DNA of 9,968 bases from Lentisphaerota bacterium. GTDB taxonomy: Bacteria; Verrucomicrobiota; Kiritimatiellia; UBA8416; JAFGIZ01. Location of the stretch: positions 1 to 9,968 of the forward strand of contig JAFGIZ010000078.1 in assembly GCA_016929365.1 (NCBI GenBank), read 5' to 3'. The position numbers were made by a program, and so were the translations under genes. Numbering within the stretch: position 1 is the first letter of the stretch; each line of letters starts with the position of its first letter. The notes beneath the pieces are model-generated. The model made no database searches. It saw only the letters and a list, made by a program, of their open reading frames with translations, and was not told the DNA's origin. Below are positions 6,454-9,968 of this stretch, piece after piece.

Positions 6454-8608
6454 ACGGCGCTTTGCCTGGGTCGGGCCGTTCCCGGTACGGCATGACGGGC
6501 TGCCATGTCCCGGTCTCGATGCTCCAATCCGCCAGCATCCCGTCGGCCGCCCGGTCAGAGGCCAGCAGGGCGGAAAGCGGGCGGTCCCGGTCGAGCGCGA
6601 GCCAGCCGTGCGGCGGCACGGCGACGGTCACGCTGCCTTCCCGCAGCATCAAGGACTCGTCTGCGTGGCTGGCCAGGATGACGAGTCCGTTGGCGAAGGT
6701 TGTACGCGTGATTTCAGGGTCCGTGCCCAGGAACTCGAAGCCGGTGACGGGCCGCCCGAAGTACTTCGCACAGACTGCCCGCTGCACGTGTGCCAGCGCG
6801 GCGAACCGGCGGCTGCCGAGTCCGGCCTCCCGGTCGGCCAGGACCTCTTCCATCGTGTAATGCAGGTTCATGCCGGCCGCCAGGCACCAGCTCAGGTGCG
6901 CGCGGCTCATGCCCGGACCGGTATTGTCGGTCCGCTCGAGGTTATGGGGGTAGAAGGCGACCTTGTCGTGCAGCACCATCGTGGCCATCGGCCATTGCCG
7001 CGTGTTGCCGGCTTGGTGCTGGCGATCGTAGAAACGCTTGCGCGCCCCGTCATTCATGGTGACCAGGTAAAACCCGAACGTCGCGGTCATGTCGCGGAAG
7101 GCCCGGTCGGGCCCGACGCCCTCGCCCGACAGCGGCAGCACCGAGGCGGACATGGCCACGATGTCGAACAGGCTCTGTACCCAGGCATAGGGCGGCCGGC
7201 GGAAATCGGGGCTGAAGTCGTAGTTGAGGCGCGTGCCGACCTGGTCCTGGAAGATCATGTCGAACCCGAACGCGTCGCGCAGCGTGGTGAGCTGGTCGTG
7301 TACGAAGTGCCGCACCGGTTCGCGCCAGACGCCCACGGCGTAGCCGTCGCTGTTGGGCCACGACTCGACGCGGAGCGCGCCCGCGCGCCCGCGGACGGCC
7401 ACGGCGTCCGCGCCGCCGAGCGCGGCGACCGCCTCGGTGTTGTCGTGCCACCAGGTCGCGTGGGTATACATCGTGACGAGATCGCCGCGTTCCTTGAAGC
7501 GCGTGATCAACCGTTTCATCATCGGCGCCCCGCCGGCATCCCGGTCGAAGTCGAGAAAGTCGGGGTAATACGTGTCGTGGCGGCCGTTGCGCGTCGAGGC
7601 GACGAACTCGATCAGAAGCGGGGGCGGGGGGAGCAGGGCGAAGAGCTCGTCCATGCGCCCCTCCTGTTCGTAGCGGGCGATGCCGCGGAACCAGGCCTTG
7701 AGATGCACGGCGTCCGGCAGTTTTTCCGCCAGCCGGGGCGTCAGCTTGTCCGCCAGGTCCGGCCAGGCGTCCATGCCGTTGTCGCGCCGGTAGGCGGCGA
7801 AGATCTCGAACGGCGAACCGGCCCGCACCAGGCGTATCGCCGGCAGCGCGGTTTCCTCGCCGGGCGCGAGCCAGCACGAGACCCCGTGGCGGAGCCCGGT
7901 CCGGTCGAGGGTTTTCAGCCGGTCCGTCACCAGTCCGAAGTGCGTGCGCCGAAACGTGCGGCCGTCCGCGGGCTGCACGGTATAGCTGCCCCACGCGCCG
8001 CCGGGCGTCAGCATGACGCCCAGGTCGTGCGCAGCCAGGGGGCAGGCGCCGGCGAAAGTCCATCCTGCCCGGATGGCCTCAGCGTTGCGGGCCAGCCGGC
8101 CCCAGACCGGGTCCAGGTAGTGCATGCCTTCTGCGACCGGCAGGTAGAGGGCCGCGGGATAGGAAAAACGGCACAGGCGGTTGGTGCGGGTGTGCGCGAG
8201 CCGGACGGGTGTGATACGCAGCCCGTCGTCCAGGGCCTCGAACCGGAGGGTAACCGACAGGTCGGGATGGCGGTAGACGGCGAGGGCGGAGGACGGGTTT
8301 CGGTTTTGCGTTGTCCCTGAACCCTGAATACTGAACCCTGAACCCTCTTGTGCGTCCACCGTCGGCCCGGCGTAATCCGGCGCGAATTCCGGCTTGCCCG
8401 TATCCCACGTGGCGGACCAGGGGATAATCTCGAACGTGTTGGTCGACCCGTCCGGCATCGCCTCGACCAGGCGGGGATAGCCTGCCCGTGGCAGGACCAG
8501 ACGATACTGTCCGGAGGGCGAGACCAGGGCCTGCCCCGCACTCGCGGCGCCGGACGCCGATGACCACAGATAGGCGTGTACAAGTACGTGTACGAGGACG
8601 GTGCGCAT
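6452..8608 (-). CDS. Large secreted protein resembling DUF6259, glycosidase-like
   Basis: The protein is 718 residues from ATG 8608. The N-terminus (basic R2, then V-L-V-H-V-L-V-H-A-Y-L-W, A-S-A-G-Q-A near residues 22-27) is a plausible but His-interrupted signal peptide. Residues about 28-280 look beta-sandwich-like (S-P-S-G-Q-Y-R-L-V-L-P at the start, L-R-F-E-A-L-D-D-G-L-R-I about 125-135), as in the N-terminal domain of GH36/GH101-type enzymes. Residues about 300-600 look like a TIM barrel: L-L-I-E-F-V-A-S, D-L-V-T-M-Y-T-H-A-T-W-W-H, then F-G-F-D450-M-I-F-Q-D455-Q, and L-S-G-E496-G. D450/D455 and E496 sit where clan-GH-D-like enzymes hold nucleophile and acid, but this is by analogy. A small C-terminal beta domain closes the chain. 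I recognise the overall type as DUF6259-like from memory, not from a search. It follows the sulfatase gene by 12 nt and is probably co-transcribed with it. A heptanucleotide repeat lies within the frame at residues 88-98. Confidence 0.6.
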   Translation of the reverse strand: MRTVLVHVLVHAYLWSSASGAASAGQALVSPSGQYRLVLPRAGYPRLVEAMPDGSTNTFEIIPWSATWDTGKPEFAPDYAGPTVDAQEGSGFSIQGSGTTQNRNPSSALAVYRHPDLSVTLRFEALDDGLRITPVRLAHTRTNRLCRFSYPAALYLPVAEGMHYLDPVWGRLARNAEAIRAGWTFAGACPLAAHDLGVMLTPGGAWGSYTVQPADGRTFRRTHFGLVTDRLKTLDRTGLRHGVSCWLAPGEETALPAIRLVRAGSPFEIFAAYRRDNGMDAWPDLADKLTPRLAEKLPDAVHLKAWFRGIARYEQEGRMDELFALLPPPPLLIEFVASTRNGRHDTYYPDFLDFDRDAGGAPMMKRLITRFKERGDLVTMYTHATWWHDNTEAVAALGGADAVAVRGRAGALRVESWPNSDGYAVGVWREPVRHFVHDQLTTLRDAFGFDMIFQDQVGTRLNYDFSPDFRRPPYAWVQSLFDIVAMSASVLPLSGEGVGPDRAFRDMTATFGFYLVTMNDGARKRFYDRQHQAGNTRQWPMATMVLHDKVAFYPHNLERTDNTGPGMSRAHLSWCLAAGMNLHYTMEEVLADREAGLGSRRFAALAHVQRAVCAKYFGRPVTGFEFLGTDPEITRTTFANGLVILASHADESLMLREGSVTVAVPPHGWLALDRDRPLSALLASDRAADGMLADWSIETGTWQPVMPYRERPDPGKAP
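8315..8349. repeat. Heptanucleotide tandem repeat (CCCTGAA type) inside a coding region
   Basis: Units read on the plus strand are CCCTGAA (8315), CCCTGAA (8322), TACTGAA (8329), CCCTGAA (8336) and the degenerate CCCTCTT (8343). On the coding (minus) strand it reads GGGTTCA repeated. It encodes the Gly/Ser-rich stretch E-G-S-G-F-S-I-Q-G-S-G (residues 88-98) of the DUF6259-like protein without breaking the frame. It resembles the short tandemly repeated heptamers known from some bacteria and differs in composition from the flanking GC-rich DNA. Confidence 0.75.
8575..8593. repeat. 7-bp direct repeat (12-nt period) in the signal-peptide codons
   Basis: CGTGTAC occurs at 8575-8581 and again at 8587-8593. 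It produces the V-H-V-L-V-H pattern at the N-terminus of the DUF6259-like protein. It may be a small tandem duplication with drift, or chance. Confidence 0.35.
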
Positions 8609-8619
8609 TGTGGTTGGAG

Positions 8620-8627
8620 CTCACCCC
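8620..8627 (-). promoter_or_regulatory. Weak ribosome binding site overlapping the sulfatase stop
   Basis: On the minus strand, GGGGTGAG spans the TGA stop of the sulfatase (8621-8623) and lies 11 nt before the ATG at 8608. The overlap suggests translational coupling of the two genes. The spacing is on the long side. Confidence 0.35.
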
Positions 8628-9967
8628 ATCCACGGGGTCTGATGGTCCCATTGCCGCAGTTGCGAATCGAGTTCGCCGGCAATGTCCGAGTCCCGGGCGG
8701 TCGCGGCCAGGTTGGATTGCTGCCAGGGGTCCGCGCCGAGGTCGAAGAACTGTTCGGGACGGCCGGCCAGTTGACGGCTGCCCGCGGCATAGGGCAGGAA
8801 GTAGAGGTGGCGGGCCGAGCGGATGGCGGCGCCCTGTTGGTTCTCGACGAAGGCGCATGACGCGACATCCGCCTGCCCGTCCTGCAGACATGGGGTCAGA
8901 TCCCGCCCCTGCATATGGTCGGGAATCGGCAGACCTGCGCGTGACAGCAGGGTGGGCGCCATATCGACGAGCGAGACGACGTGCTTCTTGTCCACGCCCG
9001 CGTCCCGTTGCCGGGCGGGGCCGCGCACGATGAGCGGGATGCGGATGGCTTCCTCGTTCATGCTTCCTTTCTGACACAAGCCATGACTGCCGAGGTTGTC
9101 CCCGTGATCGCTGGTGAAGACCACCAGGGTATCGTCGGCCAGTCCGGTGCGATCGAGGGCCGCGAGCATGCGTCCCAGCGCCGCATCCATCCAGGTGGTC
9201 ATGCCGTAGTATTCCGCGATCACATTGCGCAGCGCATACCCTTCCGGCAGCGTTTCCGTATACGGCAGGCGCAAATCGTAGTAGCGGTAGTCATAGCGGT
9301 ACACCTTGAACCGGAAATCCTGGTTCTCGATGGGACGCTCCGGATCGACGTTGGCGCGAAGCGGCACGTCTTCGGGTGCATACATGGCGCGGTACTGCTC
9401 CGGCGCATCCGCCAGCGGGCAATGCGGCACCGAGATGTTGTAGTACAGAAAGAAGGGCTGCCCGGCCGTGCGCCGTGAATCCAGGAACGACTCGACCCGT
9501 TCGGCCTCAAAATCGACACTGTAGCCCGGCGCCGCGAATTCGGGCCCGCCATTCTCGGTGTAGAGCTGACCCGTATGCGCGTGATGCACCCGCGGAATCA
9601 CGTAGTCGTCGAAACCGATCCGGTGCGGCCACACGTTGATGTGCCATTTTCCGATCGCCCGCGTGTGATACCCGGCCTCATGCAGCAGCTCGGGCAACGT
9701 CGTGGCCGGAAGGTGTGTGCGGCCCGGCTCCGGGTACTCCGGCATATAGGATCGCCGGCCCTGCTCCGAACGATAGACGACGTTGCCTGTCCCGTTTGTG
9801 CAGGTTCGGTTGTACTGCCCGGAGAGCAGAACGGACCGCGCCGGCATGCACAGGGGATAGTTGGTGACGGCCGTCTCGAAGCGCAAGCCCTCGCCGGCCA
9901 ACCGGTCCACATTGGGTGTCCGGATCAGCGGGTTTCCGTAACAGCCTGTTTCAAAGGCGCGAAGCTG
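8621..9967 (-). CDS. Type I (formylglycine) sulfatase, N-terminus beyond window
   Basis: The frame stays open to the right edge, so about 449 residues are seen and the true N-terminus, including any signal peptide and the first metal-binding Asp pair, is missing. The GTG at 9910 is an internal valine: the codons before it read E-T-G-C-Y-G-N-P-L-I-R-T-P-N, the conserved opening of S1 sulfatases. The active-site motif is C-M-P-A-R (in-window residues 40-44; Cys codon at 9848-9850), where the Cys must be converted to formylglycine, followed by S-V-L-L-S-G-Q. The second metal/sulfate site S-D-H-G-D-N-L-G-S-H-G (about 286-296) and Q-K-G-S are intact, as is the C-terminal F-F-D-L-G-A-D-P-W-Q-Q-S-N-L. 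The enzyme hydrolyses sulfate esters, very likely from a sulfated carbohydrate; the target position cannot be told. It is the first visible gene of a minus-strand pair with the DUF6259-like gene, 12 nt downstream. Confidence 0.93.
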   Translation of the reverse strand, partial: QLRAFETGCYGNPLIRTPNVDRLAGEGLRFETAVTNYPLCMPARSVLLSGQYNRTCTNGTGNVVYRSEQGRRSYMPEYPEPGRTHLPATTLPELLHEAGYHTRAIGKWHINVWPHRIGFDDYVIPRVHHAHTGQLYTENGGPEFAAPGYSVDFEAERVESFLDSRRTAGQPFFLYYNISVPHCPLADAPEQYRAMYAPEDVPLRANVDPERPIENQDFRFKVYRYDYRYYDLRLPYTETLPEGYALRNVIAEYYGMTTWMDAALGRMLAALDRTGLADDTLVVFTSDHGDNLGSHGLCQKGSMNEEAIRIPLIVRGPARQRDAGVDKKHVVSLVDMAPTLLSRAGLPIPDHMQGRDLTPCLQDGQADVASCAFVENQQGAAIRSARHLYFLPYAAGSRQLAGRPEQFFDLGADPWQQSNLAATARDSDIAGELDSQLRQWDHQTPWMG

Positions 9968-9968
9968 A

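Noticed and set aside
6608..8320. A 570-codon open frame on the plus strand opposite the DUF6259-like gene
   Set aside because: Its translation is rich in His, Arg, Gly and Val with no recognisable motif, as expected for the complement of a GC-rich gene. The minus-strand frame has a coherent signal peptide and domain layout.
8315..8349. The heptamer array as a CRISPR remnant
   Set aside because: The units are 7 nt and directly abutting, with no spacers.
9908..9910. GTG at 9910 as the sulfatase start
   Set aside because: The codons upstream encode the conserved G-C-Y-G-N-P and R-T-P-N segment of sulfatases with no stop up to the window edge, so the gene continues beyond it.

Overview
The window is GC-rich (about two-thirds G+C by eye) and almost fully coding. 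It carries six protein genes, two of them cut by the window ends. The content is a carbohydrate-degradation neighbourhood: the C-terminal part of a GH38 alpha-mannosidase, a secreted GH71/GH99-like glycosidase with a LamG-type lectin domain, a BNR/sialidase-like propeller protein, a uroporphyrinogen-decarboxylase (URO-D) superfamily protein, a large secreted protein resembling DUF6259 (glycosidase-like), and a type I sulfatase. A sulfatase, unusual secreted glycosidases with a LamG fusion and a non-HemE URO-D paralogue side by side is typical of Planctomycetota, Verrucomicrobiota, Kiritimatiellota, Lentisphaerota or Hydrogenedentota. I cannot choose between these phyla. No rRNA, tRNA, integrase, transposase or CRISPR array is visible.

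Layout. On the + strand, bases 2-1285 hold the end of the mannosidase, followed after about 50 nt by the GH71/99-LamG gene (1336-3951). Its stop overlaps the stop of the converging sialidase-like gene (3948-5231, minus strand). A 190-bp spacer (5232-5421) is the only sizeable non-coding stretch. It separates that gene from the divergent URO-D gene (5422-6420, plus) and carries candidate promoters on both strands and a small perfect hairpin. The URO-D gene converges on a minus-strand pair: the sulfatase (8621 to beyond the right edge) and, 12 nt downstream of it, the DUF6259-like gene (6452-8608), probably co-transcribed.

Function as a set (inference). The mix of sulfatase, alpha-mannosidase, endo-type glycosidase-like and sialidase-like proteins points to breakdown of a complex, probably sulfated and mannose-containing glycan such as an algal polysaccharide or a mucin/N-glycan-type substrate. 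Two large proteins have predicted signal peptides and would act outside the cytoplasm. The URO-D protein keeps the H-x-C-G motif of cobalamin/zinc methyltransferases but lacks HemE signatures, so methyl transfer is a more plausible role than haem synthesis. No transporter, regulator or corrinoid protein lies in the window.

The least ordinary items are the URO-D protein in a glycan locus, the GH71/GH99-intermediate active-site motif, the large DUF6259-like protein, and a heptanucleotide tandem repeat (CCCTGAA type) inside that protein's reading frame.
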